In this document: positions 47,000-55,968 of the stretch, piece by piece
Position numbering within the stretch: position 1 is the first letter of the stretch
Layout of the letters: each line of letters begins with the position of its first letter
Assembly (NCBI GenBank): GCA_964632485.1
Contig: CAZWDO010000005.1
Location: forward strand, 18,750-82,749
Direction: 5' to 3'
Origin: CAZWDO01 sp964632485 [NCBI: uncultured bacterium]
Lineage (GTDB): Bacteria; JAGOEH01
Length of the DNA stretch: 64,000 nt
The notes under the pieces: model-generated
What the model was told of the DNA's origin: nothing
Seen by the model: the letters and a program-made list of their open reading frames with translations, nothing else
The model's database searches: none
Translations under genes and position numbers: made by a program

Positions 47000-47165
47000 A
47001 TTGCTAAAGTCATAAACCGCCTTAAGAATGCAAACTCAGTCTATTTAAAACCGGTTTTCTGATATAGTGAGCAAATTCCGGCGCGGATTGATAATACATT
47101 ACGGAGCAAACCGACAGGATAATATTTTAGTTAATCGTGTATTATTTCTTGAAAGGAGAATAAAA

Positions 47166-49139
47166 ATGCGATTTAAGGACATTGATTTAAAAAAGAAACT
47201 GATACTATTATTTGTAACGATTGCCATGATTCCAATACTCATTTTAAGCTGGATTTCAATAACAAAAAGCCGGACGGCAATTAATCATGAGGCAATCAGC
47301 CGATTGGAATCTGTGAAAAATCTTAAAAAGAACTGGTTAAAAGAATATTTATTGGGTGTGAGACGATTTTTAAAGCAGGCGGGGGATTACGCTTTCATTC
47401 AGAATCTTTATACTGATTTAATTGATTATCATCTATTGATGAAAATCGGACCTCAAGAGCCTTTTATTACAGATAATGTGAATTATAAGCAAATTTACTC
47501 CAAATATTATCCACTGATCGATCGCTGGGTGAGTGAAAACAGACTTGATGATGTTTATTTAGTATGCGCCGAACATGGGCATATTATGTTTAGTTGGGCC
47601 AAAAAAAATGATCTGGGTGCTAATCTGGGTTTCGGTCCGCTTAACGCCACCAGTATCGGCCAATTATGGAAAATCGTGAAGGAAACAGGCCAGTACCGGG
47701 TGATGGACTATAGTCCTTATCCTCCGTCAGACGGCAAACCGGTTTTTTTTGCCTCCACTCCCATCTTGCGCAACAACAAGGTAGTCGCCATGTTGGTGGT
47801 ACAAATATCATTGGATCGGATCAATGAGATCATGGGCGAAAGACAAGGGATGGGAGAAACCGAAGAAACATATTTGGTGGGCGAAGACTATCTTATGCGT
47901 TCAAATTCATTTTTGAAACTGGAATCCCATTCAATATTGGCCAGTTTCGCTAATCCTGAACTCGGCAGCGTTAAAACTGAATCTGTCCGACTCGCCTTTG
48001 AGGGAAAAATTGGAACTAAAAAAATCCGGAATTATCTGGGAAATTCGGTATGGAGTTCCTATGACTTGGTAGATTTAAATTACTACCGTTGGGCGATCGT
48101 AGCGGAAATCGACGAAGCGGAACTGGAAGAGCCGATCCATGCGCTTCAGATAGCCATGTTGCTGATTTCAATCGTTTTTGTTGTGGGGATTTTTATTATG
48201 GGTATCATTTTTTCAAGCTATATCACCCGTCCGCTGATTAAACTCAATAATCTTTTAAAGCAGGTGATATCGAAAACATCAGTCGATTTAACCCAACGTT
48301 TGAATAGTGACGCAAAAGATGAAACCGGCCAACTGGCATCGACATTGGACTGGTTTTTCGACACCTTGGAAACAAATTTTAAAACCATATCCGAATCGTC
48401 AATTCAATTTCTGGAGGCTAGTAATCAGATTTCAGACGCCGCGCAATCATCATCCCATGCCAGTCAGATTCAAGCAACGTCAGCCGTGGAAATATCAGCT
48501 TCAGCACAGGAAATCAGTGAAAAAATGAAATTAAGTCTGACACAGATAATCCATGCGAATTCACGGACAGCTCATGCTTTAAAAGATGCCGATAAGGGAA
48601 TGGATTTAGTCAAAGAAACTGAAAACTCCATGGAAAAAATCACTAAGAGTAACAAAGCCGTCGCGGAGATTGTCACATTAGTGAATGAGATCGCTTTTCA
48701 AACCAATTTATTGGCTCTCAATGCCGCTGTTGAGGCGGCCCGGGCCGGGGAAGCCGGCAAGGGATTTGCTGTAGTAGCCACCGAAGTGCGTTCTTTGGCG
48801 CAACGCTCGGCAGAATCAGCCGGACGAATTAAAAATCTGATCACCGAAAATTCACAAATGATTCGCAATGGCAACGACGTAGTTCAACAAACCACTACCT
48901 TGTTTGATCAGATTCAGGATGCTATCCGGCAAATTGCCGAAAACCTCAATGAGATACAAACCAGTATGGATGAAAATGTGAACGGGCTCAACCAGGTCAA
49001 TTCAGCAATCGATGAAATCAATAATTCAATTCAGGCCAATGCCTCTCAAGCTGAAGAGCTGGCTGCTACCGGGGAAGAGATCAGCTCTCAGGCCCAATCG
49101 TTAAATACTATTATCAGTTTGTTCCAGATACGGGATTAG
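47166..49139 (+). CDS. Methyl-accepting chemotaxis protein with Cache-type sensor
   Basis: 657 aa. The start is the ATG at 47166, 7 nt after AAAGGAG. First membrane helix about 12-31, a periplasmic Cache-like sensor (about 35-325), second helix about 328-350, HAMP (about 350-405), then the cytoplasmic signalling domain. The tip [20 protein letters not shown], then [19 protein letters not shown], is the conserved CheA/CheW contact. There is no C-terminal CheR-binding pentapeptide. Its place next to flagellin supports a role in swimming chemotaxis; the ligand is unknown. Confidence 0.95.
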   Translation: MRFKDIDLKKKLILLFVTIAMIPILILSWISITKSRTAINHEAISRLESVKNLKKNWLKEYLLGVRRFLKQAGDYAFIQNLYTDLIDYHLLMKIGPQEPFITDNVNYKQIYSKYYPLIDRWVSENRLDDVYLVCAEHGHIMFSWAKKNDLGANLGFGPLNATSIGQLWKIVKETGQYRVMDYSPYPPSDGKPVFFASTPILRNNKVVAMLVVQISLDRINEIMGERQGMGETEETYLVGEDYLMRSNSFLKLESHSILASFANPELGSVKTESVRLAFEGKIGTKKIRNYLGNSVWSSYDLVDLNYYRWAIVAEIDEAELEEPIHALQIAMLLISIVFVVGIFIMGIIFSSYITRPLIKLNNLLKQVISKTSVDLTQRLNSDAKDETGQLASTLDWFFDTLETNFKTISESSIQFLEASNQISDAAQSSSHASQIQATSAVEISASAQEISEKMKLSLTQIIHANSRTAHALKDADKGMDLVKETENSMEKITKSNKAVAEIVTLVNEIAFQTNLLALNAAVEAARAGEAGKGFAVVATEVRSLAQRSAESAGRIKNLITENSQMIRNGNDVVQQTTTLFDQIQDAIRQIAENLNEIQTSMDENVNGLNQVNSAIDEINNSIQANASQAEELAATGEEISSQAQSLNTIISLFQIRD

Positions 49140-49246
49140 CGATATAATCCCAAGCGCTCTCATTATCTCTAATGGGTGGGAAAGCCTCCTATTCTTGAAG
49201 CTTTCTCTCCAGATATCACGAAACCAAAACCGGAAAAGGATCGGCA

Positions 49247-52222
49247 ATGGAACAATATTTTGATTTACCGGAAAAAGCAACAATCTTCGCCGGTACTTTT
49301 TACAATAATCCTTTTCCCTTAGCAATCTCCTGTCTGGACACCGGCAAGTTCACCGACATTAATTCAGCTTTTACTGATTTGACCGGTTACCTTCGGCAGG
49401 AAGTGATTGGCAAGCAATCCTCTGAAATTAATCTGTTCGTCAATTACGAAGAACGGCAGAAAATTATTCAGCAATTGGATCAGCAATCATTTATCAAGGG
49501 ATACGAAGCTCAGATCAGATGCAAGGACGGCCACGCTGTCTATGGACTGTTTTTCATTGAATTGTTCACATTTGATTTAATGAAATATATAGTTACCGGC
49601 TGTATCGACATTTCAAAAACAAAAAAACTGGAACAGGAATACCAGTTAAACGACCAGAGGTTGCGGGAAGCCCAGCGGTTGGCGCATATCGGCAATTGGG
49701 AATTAGAGATAAAAACGGATCAATTACACTGGTCCGAAGAGATTTATCGCATTTTTGAAATCGATCCCACTCAATTCATGCCATCCTATCATTCTTTTTT
49801 AAAAATCATTCATCCCGATGACCGGAAAATGGTCAATCAGGCCTATTCAGAATCACTTATAAACCATACGCCCTATCAGATGGTCCATCGGCTAATGATG
49901 CCGGATGGGCGGATAAAATATGTTCAGGAACTGGGTCAGACCCATTACAATGATCGAGGAGAAGCTATCAAATCGATCGGTACGGTGCAGGATATTACCG
50001 CATTAAAAGAAGTGGAAGAACGGTTGAAAGAAATTTCAGACGAGAACCATCGAATTTTTACGTTTGCCATTAACATGAGCTGTATTGCCGGATTTGATGG
50101 TTACTTCAAAAAACTTAATCCATCCTGGGAGAAAACACTCGGTTGGTCTAATGAAGAGTTAATGGCGCAACCTTTTATCCAATTCGTTCATCCTGAAGAT
50201 ATTGAAGACACACTTAACGCCACAAAAAAACTGTCAGAAGGCAACCATGTGATCTCCTTTGAAAACAGATATCGCTGTAAGGATGGATCCTATCGCTGGT
50301 TGTTGTGGAATTCCACATTTGACATGACACTTAAGCTGATATATGCATCCGCCATAGATATCAGTGAGCGCAAAAAAGCCGAAGAATCAGTAAAAAAAAG
50401 CGAAGAACAGTTACGCAGCATATTTGAAACGGCGAATTTGGGAATTGTCTTTGGTGACAGCCAGGGCAGTATTATCTCAAACAATCAATATTTCGAGCAA
50501 CTGATGGAATATAATAAAGATGAGATGATAGGTATGAATTTCGGACAATTCACCATTGAGGATGACCTGAAAGAAGAGCTTAAATTATTCAATGAGATAC
50601 TGGCTTTGAAGCGTGATAAATATCGTTTAGAAAAACGCTATTTAACGAAACTGAAACGGATTATCTGGGCAGATATTTCAATTTCGGTGATACGGGATGA
50701 AGAATTAAAACCAAAATATTTTGTGGGCGCGATTGTCGATATTACGGCAAAAAAGGAGGCGGAAGAACAGCTCAAGCGCGCCAAAGAAGATGCGGAATCC
50801 GCTAATCGAGCCAAAAGCGAATTTCTGGCCAATATGAGCCACGAGATTCGGACCCCGATGAATGCGATACTCGGATTCGCCGACCTCTTATCCAATCTGG
50901 ATTATGACGACAAACATCGTAAATATATAAATGGAATTTTGACCAGTGGAACCACTCTCTTGCAATTGATTAACGATATTCTTGATCTTTCAAAAATTGA
51001 AGCGGGGAAAATGCAATTAGAAATCAACCCCGTCAGTCTTTTCGATCTGCTCAATGAAATCAAACAGTTCTTTATCCTGAAAGCCAATGAAAAAGGAATT
51101 AAACTGCAATCGCTGATCAGTTCAGAGACACCTCCCTGGCTATTTCTGGATGAGACCCGGATCCGGCAGGTGCTGGTGAATTTAGTGGGTAATGCGTTAA
51201 AATTCACAGACCAGGGGAGCATTAAAATTCAGACGGAAATTGAAAACTTTTGCCCGGAAATGAATACCTGCGATCTATTAATTGAAGTGATCGATACGGG
51301 AATCGGTATTCCGTTGGAACAACAAGAAATAATATTTGAAGCTTTCCGCCAGCAGGATAACCAGAGCACGCGCGTTTACGGAGGGACGGGTTTAGGGTTA
51401 ACGATCAGCAAACGCTTGCTGCACATCATGGGAGGGACCCTCTCGGTTGTCAGCGCTCCCGGGCAGGGCTCCACCTTTGCAGTACGCCTTCCCCAGATCG
51501 CAATCAGTGAAATTGAAGATTCACGTCCAAAAGAAATCTCCTCGGTTCCCGCTATACTATTCAACGGACAAACTGTTATGCTGGTTGAAGATGTCCATTC
51601 CAACCGCATGGTCGTGGAAGGATATCTGGAAAATATGGGATTGCAACTAATTGAAGCGACCAATGGCGAAGAGGCGCTCAATATTTTAAAAGGAATAACG
51701 CCAGATCTGATATTAATGGATATCCAAATGCCGGTACTCGATGGCTATCAGACCACGCGACAGATTCTTAAAGAACCCCGATGGGCGCATATTCCTATCA
51801 TTGCATTGACGGCATCGGCTTTGGAACGTGTCGGAGGATTGCCTGTAAAATTTTCAGCATTCATTCGCAAACCGGTTACCCGCCACGATCTGATATCCAT
51901 TCTCAGTCAGTACCTGGATCATGAGAAAATCGAAGCCATAGAAAGCGCAGACGTAAAAAGTTTTAAAATATCTCCGTTGCCGGAACCCCTAAGGACCGAT
52001 ATAGAGAAAGTTTCGATGCCGGTATGGAAAAAAGTCAGGACACTGCTATCCAATGACGATATCAAACAATTTGCGGATATGATTCGCTCATTGGGGGAGA
52101 TACATGATCTCAATGAATTGGCTAATTATGGCGCGGAGATGTATCAGGCTTGCGCCTCTTTCAATATTAAAGATGCAGAACGCTTGTTTCTCGCTTTTCC
52201 CGGTTATCTGGGCGATCCCTGA
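49247..52222 (+). CDS. Multi-PAS hybrid sensor histidine kinase
   Basis: 991 aa. Four PAS domains in series (about 10-125, 135-255, 265-380, 390-505; for example IGNWELEIKTDQLHWSEEIY), then HisKA with H532 in NMSHEIRTPMNA, HATPase (LVNLVGNALKFTDQG; VIDTGIGIPLEQQ; GGTGLGLTISKRLL) and one receiver with D825 in LILMDIQMPVLDG. The C-terminal about 90 residues are helical like an HPt domain but lack a clear acceptor His. No membrane helix is seen, so it should be a cytoplasmic sensor of redox, light or small molecules. ATG follows AAAAGGA, about 107 nt after the chemoreceptor. Confidence 0.93.
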   Translation: MEQYFDLPEKATIFAGTFYNNPFPLAISCLDTGKFTDINSAFTDLTGYLRQEVIGKQSSEINLFVNYEERQKIIQQLDQQSFIKGYEAQIRCKDGHAVYGLFFIELFTFDLMKYIVTGCIDISKTKKLEQEYQLNDQRLREAQRLAHIGNWELEIKTDQLHWSEEIYRIFEIDPTQFMPSYHSFLKIIHPDDRKMVNQAYSESLINHTPYQMVHRLMMPDGRIKYVQELGQTHYNDRGEAIKSIGTVQDITALKEVEERLKEISDENHRIFTFAINMSCIAGFDGYFKKLNPSWEKTLGWSNEELMAQPFIQFVHPEDIEDTLNATKKLSEGNHVISFENRYRCKDGSYRWLLWNSTFDMTLKLIYASAIDISERKKAEESVKKSEEQLRSIFETANLGIVFGDSQGSIISNNQYFEQLMEYNKDEMIGMNFGQFTIEDDLKEELKLFNEILALKRDKYRLEKRYLTKLKRIIWADISISVIRDEELKPKYFVGAIVDITAKKEAEEQLKRAKEDAESANRAKSEFLANMSHEIRTPMNAILGFADLLSNLDYDDKHRKYINGILTSGTTLLQLINDILDLSKIEAGKMQLEINPVSLFDLLNEIKQFFILKANEKGIKLQSLISSETPPWLFLDETRIRQVLVNLVGNALKFTDQGSIKIQTEIENFCPEMNTCDLLIEVIDTGIGIPLEQQEIIFEAFRQQDNQSTRVYGGTGLGLTISKRLLHIMGGTLSVVSAPGQGSTFAVRLPQIAISEIEDSRPKEISSVPAILFNGQTVMLVEDVHSNRMVVEGYLENMGLQLIEATNGEEALNILKGITPDLILMDIQMPVLDGYQTTRQILKEPRWAHIPIIALTASALERVGGLPVKFSAFIRKPVTRHDLISILSQYLDHEKIEAIESADVKSFKISPLPEPLRTDIEKVSMPVWKKVRTLLSNDDIKQFADMIRSLGEIHDLNELANYGAEMYQACASFNIKDAERLFLAFPGYLGDP

Positions 52223-52456
52223 ACCCCTCTTCAGAGAAGGGAATGCTATATCTGAATATTCTCGTTTATTATCTTGTCTATCGGTGGCATTTTGAGGAAA
52301 CTAAACGAACGATAAATCTCTATTCGTGTGAACCCGGATTGCTTAAATCTGTTCTGAATGACATCATATTTGTAACCATTATTAATAGGATTCCCGAATA
52401 TGTCGTTATTGGTTTATAAAAATAAAAAAATTAATCTAAAATTTACATAATTTTTA

Positions 52457-52484
52457 TTGACATTTAATTTTTTTAAATTAAATT
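52457..52484 (+). promoter_or_regulatory. Probable promoter of the TonB-dependent receptor gene
   Basis: TTGACA at 52457-52462, 16-nt spacer, TAAATT at 52479-52484, in a very AT-rich stretch where the exact -10 box is uncertain. Leader to the ATG about 120 nt. Confidence 0.5.
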
Positions 52485-52543
52485 TAGAGAAAGAAAGGAA
52501 TGAATAGTTAAGCCCTATGAATTCCTTATAACAATTAAGGAAA

Positions 52544-52576
52544 AATCCCGGAACCATTCAATCGTTCTCCGGGATT
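52544..52576 (+). promoter_or_regulatory. Hairpin in the leader of the TonB-dependent receptor mRNA
   Basis: AATCCCGG (52544-52551) pairs perfectly with CCGGGATT (52569-52576), with a 17-nt loop. It is not followed by a T-run and ends about 36 nt before the ATG, so it may be a stability or attenuation element. Confidence 0.45.
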
Positions 52577-52612
52577 AACGTTGTAAAGAAAAATGAAAAA
52601 AAGGAAGGAAAA

Positions 52613-55600
52613 ATGAGAAATCTAATTTTGGGATTATTTTTTCTAATGGTTTTGCCGGTGCTGGTTATTGGACAGGGATTGACGAACTCTTCGATAAGCG
52701 GGACCGTAATGGACAGCAAAGGCGAGGGCTTACCCGGCGCCAATATTGTTGCCCTGCATGTGCCAAGCGGAACAGTTTACGGGGCTGCAACCAGTACGGA
52801 TGGTAAATTTAACATTTTCGGCTTGCGTGTTGGTGGTCCCTATTCCATTACAGTATCGTTCATTGGATACAAAACTCAGAAAGAACAAAATGTTTTTCTG
52901 ACACTGGGGCAGACATTTCAACTACAATTCAGACTTGCCGAGGAAGCTTTTGAAGGTAAAGAGATTGAGATTATTGCTGAACGCGATCCGATCATGAGCG
53001 CCTCGCGAACGGGTGCGGCTGTTTCCATCGACCAGAATGTTATTACAAAATTACCCAGTATTTCCGGCAGGATCGAAGACTATCTGCGATTGACTCCGCA
53101 ATACAATCCAGCCGGATTCGGGTTCTCCTTCGCTGGACAGGATAACCGCATGAATAACGTGACAGTAGATGGTTCATATTTTAACAATTCGTTTGGTTTG
53201 GCCGGGCAGCCTGGTGACCGCACGGGCGTTGCGCCCATCTCTTTGGAAGCGATTGAACAGCTTCAGGTCAACGTTTCACCTTACGATGTGCGACAAGGCA
53301 ATTTTGTCGGCGCTAATGTCAACACGGTTACTAAAAGCGGTACCAATGAATTCTCCGGGGCGCTTTACGGCCAAATTCGTAATCAGGACTGGGTTGGAAC
53401 GGATGCCAAGGACCTCACTTATGATCCGGGCACCTTCAAATACAACCGTATCGGATTCCGTTTGGGCGGTCCGATCATTCAAAACAAATTATTTTTCTTC
53501 ATTAATTATGAAGGAGATGAACTCACCCAACCCGGCACAACCTTCAAAGCCAATACCGGCGGTCAGACGGTGGAAGGCAATACCACTCGCGTTTTATCTT
53601 CAGATCTAAGCGCATTAAGCAATTACCTCTCCACCAATTTTGGCTATGCTACAGGCGGTTATCAAGACTACGATTTTAATACTCCCGCAACCCGCATTAT
53701 TGCCAAATTGGATTATAACATCAATGACAGAAATAAAATAAGCGTACGCTACAATCATTTGAATTCGGAAACGGACGTTTTGTGTTCCAATTCTTCATCA
53801 CTTGGTTCGGGAACTCGAAGAACTAACACAACGGGTCTGAATTTCGAGAATTCTAATTACATCATCCTGGAAAATATACGTTCAATCGTGGGCGAATGGA
53901 ACTCGATGATCGGTAAAAATATGGCAAATAATCTCATTATCGGTTATACCTACAATGATGAAAGCCGGAAATCCAGGGGTTCATTTTTTCCATTTGTTGA
54001 TATCAAAGAGGCCGGATCCGTCTATACGTCATTCGGTTTCGAACCCTTTACTCCCAATAATGAACTCCGTTACAGCAGTTATCAGTTGCAGAACAACTTT
54101 ATGATTTACTTACCCGGACACAATTTGACGTTCGGCTTAAGCCTTGAACGCTATAAATCTGAAAATGTGTTTTTCCCGGGTTCGCAAAGTGTCTATGTCT
54201 ATAATTCGCTTGAGGACTTTTATACTGATGCCAATGATTATCTGGCAAATCCCAATCGAACGACTTCCCCTATAACACTCTCGCGCTTCCAGGTTCGCTG
54301 GTCTAACATTCCCGGGCAAACCAAACCGCTTCAACCATTAAAGGTCATTTATTCCGGAATTTATGCCCAGGATGAATGGCAGGTAACCAAATCCATGCGG
54401 CTAACGGCTGGCCTGAGATTAGATGTTCCCTATTTTGGCGATACCGGATACGAGAATTACAAAGCGGATTCTCTTTTCTTCATGGATGAAGATGGAAACC
54501 AGGTCCAGTACAAAACTAAAAAACTCCCGGACCCCAATATTCTGTTTTCTCCCAGAGTGGGTTTTAACTGGGATGTTACCGGAAACCGAAGCACACAAGT
54601 TCGCGGTGGTACCGGCATATTTACCGGACGCCCGGCCTATGTATGGATTTCCAATCAAATTGGCAATACCGGGGTGCTGACCGGTTATGAGCAAAAAGAT
54701 AATACACAGGACCGACCTTTTAATCCCGATCCTGATCATTATAAACCCACCGATGTAACCGGCGAACCGGCATCCAGTTATGAACTGGCGTTGACAGATC
54801 CTGATTTTAAGTTTCCTCAGTTATGGAGAACCAATCTGGGCGTCGATCAAAAACTGCCGTTCGGATTGTTTGGTACTGCTGAGGTGATCTATAGCCAGGA
54901 TATTAACGGTATTTATTATATCAATGCCAATCTGCCCGCGGCGAATACATCATTTACTGGCGCGGACAATCGCCCACGATGGACGTCCGGGAATAAAATC
55001 AATTCCAATGTATCCAATGCCGTGGTTTTGAAAAATCAGAACGTGGGAACTTTCTGGAATACGACCGTCTCGCTTGAAAGACCCTTCAGCAATGGTTTAT
55101 TCACTAAGGTAGCCTATTCGTATGGCGTTTCCAAAAACACGGTGGACCCCGGTTCAATTGCCTTCGGATCATGGAACGGCAATCCCCATTCAGGTAATCC
55201 CAATGACCCTGGTTTGGCATTTGCTTCTACATCGCCCGGTTCACGCTTCATCGCATCGATTTCCTACAACCGGGAATACTTCAATTTTGGCGGCACCTCT
55301 ATTTCGTTGTTCTTTGACTGGTATTCATTAGGGAATGCCAGCTATATCTTCAGCGGCGATTTAAACGGCGACGGTGGCACAAGTAATGATTTGATCTATA
55401 TCCACAAGGATAAATCCGAAATGAATTTCCAGCAATACGTTGTATCGGGCGATACCTTGACTGCCGATGAGCAGGCTGATGCCTGGGATGCGTATATTGA
55501 ACAGGATGATTATTTAAGCCAACACCGGGGAGAATATGCGAAACGCAATGGTGTGAATCTTCCGATGGTTTTTCGGACAGATTTAAGTATCAGCCAGGAA

Positions 55601-55888
55601 ATATTCGGCAAATTCTTTGAAAAACGGAATACACTGCAATTACGAATCGATTTTCTGAATATCGGAAATATGCTGAATAAAGACTGGGGTGTTGGACAGC
55701 GAATGGTCAGCAACTCACCGTTAGTCGTTCCCTCATCCAGCCAGGGAGGCCCCGCGGATGCTAATGGGAATGCGCAATATCGATTACGAAATATCAGCGG
55801 CAAATTGATCTCATCTACCTTTCAGCAAACCAATGGGTTATCGGATGTTTACCGCATCATGGTTACTCTGCGTTATAACTTCAACTAA
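52613..55888 (+). CDS. TonB-dependent receptor, Oar-like, with N-terminal carboxypeptidase-regulatory-like domain
   Basis: 1091 aa. Signal peptide (about 1-20), a beta-sandwich domain (about 26-110; SISGTVMDSKGEGLPGANIV, GGPYSITVSFIGYKTQ), a plug domain (about 120-240; IEDYLRLTPQYNPAGF, IEQLQVNVSPYDVRQG, GANVNTVTKSGTNEFSG) and a long outer-membrane beta-barrel ending in an alternating strand (YRIMVTLRYNFN) with a terminal aromatic-rich signature. The pattern fits the Oar/OmpA-like TonB receptors. Substrate unknown: no SusD partner or iron gene is adjacent. ATG follows AAGGAAGG. A clear terminator lies 22 nt downstream. Confidence 0.92.
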   Translation: MRNLILGLFFLMVLPVLVIGQGLTNSSISGTVMDSKGEGLPGANIVALHVPSGTVYGAATSTDGKFNIFGLRVGGPYSITVSFIGYKTQKEQNVFLTLGQTFQLQFRLAEEAFEGKEIEIIAERDPIMSASRTGAAVSIDQNVITKLPSISGRIEDYLRLTPQYNPAGFGFSFAGQDNRMNNVTVDGSYFNNSFGLAGQPGDRTGVAPISLEAIEQLQVNVSPYDVRQGNFVGANVNTVTKSGTNEFSGALYGQIRNQDWVGTDAKDLTYDPGTFKYNRIGFRLGGPIIQNKLFFFINYEGDELTQPGTTFKANTGGQTVEGNTTRVLSSDLSALSNYLSTNFGYATGGYQDYDFNTPATRIIAKLDYNINDRNKISVRYNHLNSETDVLCSNSSSLGSGTRRTNTTGLNFENSNYIILENIRSIVGEWNSMIGKNMANNLIIGYTYNDESRKSRGSFFPFVDIKEAGSVYTSFGFEPFTPNNELRYSSYQLQNNFMIYLPGHNLTFGLSLERYKSENVFFPGSQSVYVYNSLEDFYTDANDYLANPNRTTSPITLSRFQVRWSNIPGQTKPLQPLKVIYSGIYAQDEWQVTKSMRLTAGLRLDVPYFGDTGYENYKADSLFFMDEDGNQVQYKTKKLPDPNILFSPRVGFNWDVTGNRSTQVRGGTGIFTGRPAYVWISNQIGNTGVLTGYEQKDNTQDRPFNPDPDHYKPTDVTGEPASSYELALTDPDFKFPQLWRTNLGVDQKLPFGLFGTAEVIYSQDINGIYYINANLPAANTSFTGADNRPRWTSGNKINSNVSNAVVLKNQNVGTFWNTTVSLERPFSNGLFTKVAYSYGVSKNTVDPGSIAFGSWNGNPHSGNPNDPGLAFASTSPGSRFIASISYNREYFNFGGTSISLFFDWYSLGNASYIFSGDLNGDGGTSNDLIYIHKDKSEMNFQQYVVSGDTLTADEQADAWDAYIEQDDYLSQHRGEYAKRNGVNLPMVFRTDLSISQEIFGKFFEKRNTLQLRIDFLNIGNMLNKDWGVGQRMVSNSPLVVPSSSQGGPADANGNAQYRLRNISGKLISSTFQQTNGLSDVYRIMVTLRYNFN

Positions 55889-55910
55889 CTTTTTTTAGAT
55901 TGCCAAATCA

Positions 55911-55944
55911 AAAAGCCGCCTCGGTATCGGGGCGGCTTTTTATT
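55911..55944 (+). terminator. Intrinsic terminator
   Basis: AAAAGCCGCC (55911-55920) pairs perfectly with GGCGGCTTTT (55931-55940), followed by TATTTT. The flanking A and T tracts mean it could work in both directions for the two convergent genes. Confidence 0.9.
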
Positions 55945-55968
55945 TTCTTTACTTACTCAATTCTAAAA

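Larger units (their letters stand above)
46580..47165. other. 586-nt divergent region between flagellin and the chemoreceptor gene
   Basis: No credible gene. It contains the flagellin leader, a stem of TTTCCGTAC (46751-46759) with GTACGGAAA (46778-46786), a second hairpin ACCCGA (46792-46797)/TCGGGT (46803-46808), and the plus-strand promoter at 46971-46999 followed by a leader of about 160 nt. I could not find a convincing sigma28 or sigma54 promoter for flagellin. Confidence 0.6.
52223..52612. other. 390-nt intergenic region
   Basis: No credible gene. It carries the promoter at 52457-52484 and the leader hairpin at 52544-52576 of the TonB-dependent receptor gene. The first 230 nt show nothing that I can support. 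Confidence 0.6.

Noticed and set aside
47000-47165. Possible c-di-GMP (GEMM-type) riboswitch in the chemoreceptor leader
   Set aside because: A GCAAACC-like piece occurs, but the paired stems and the second conserved core could not be found, so only a long leader is reported.
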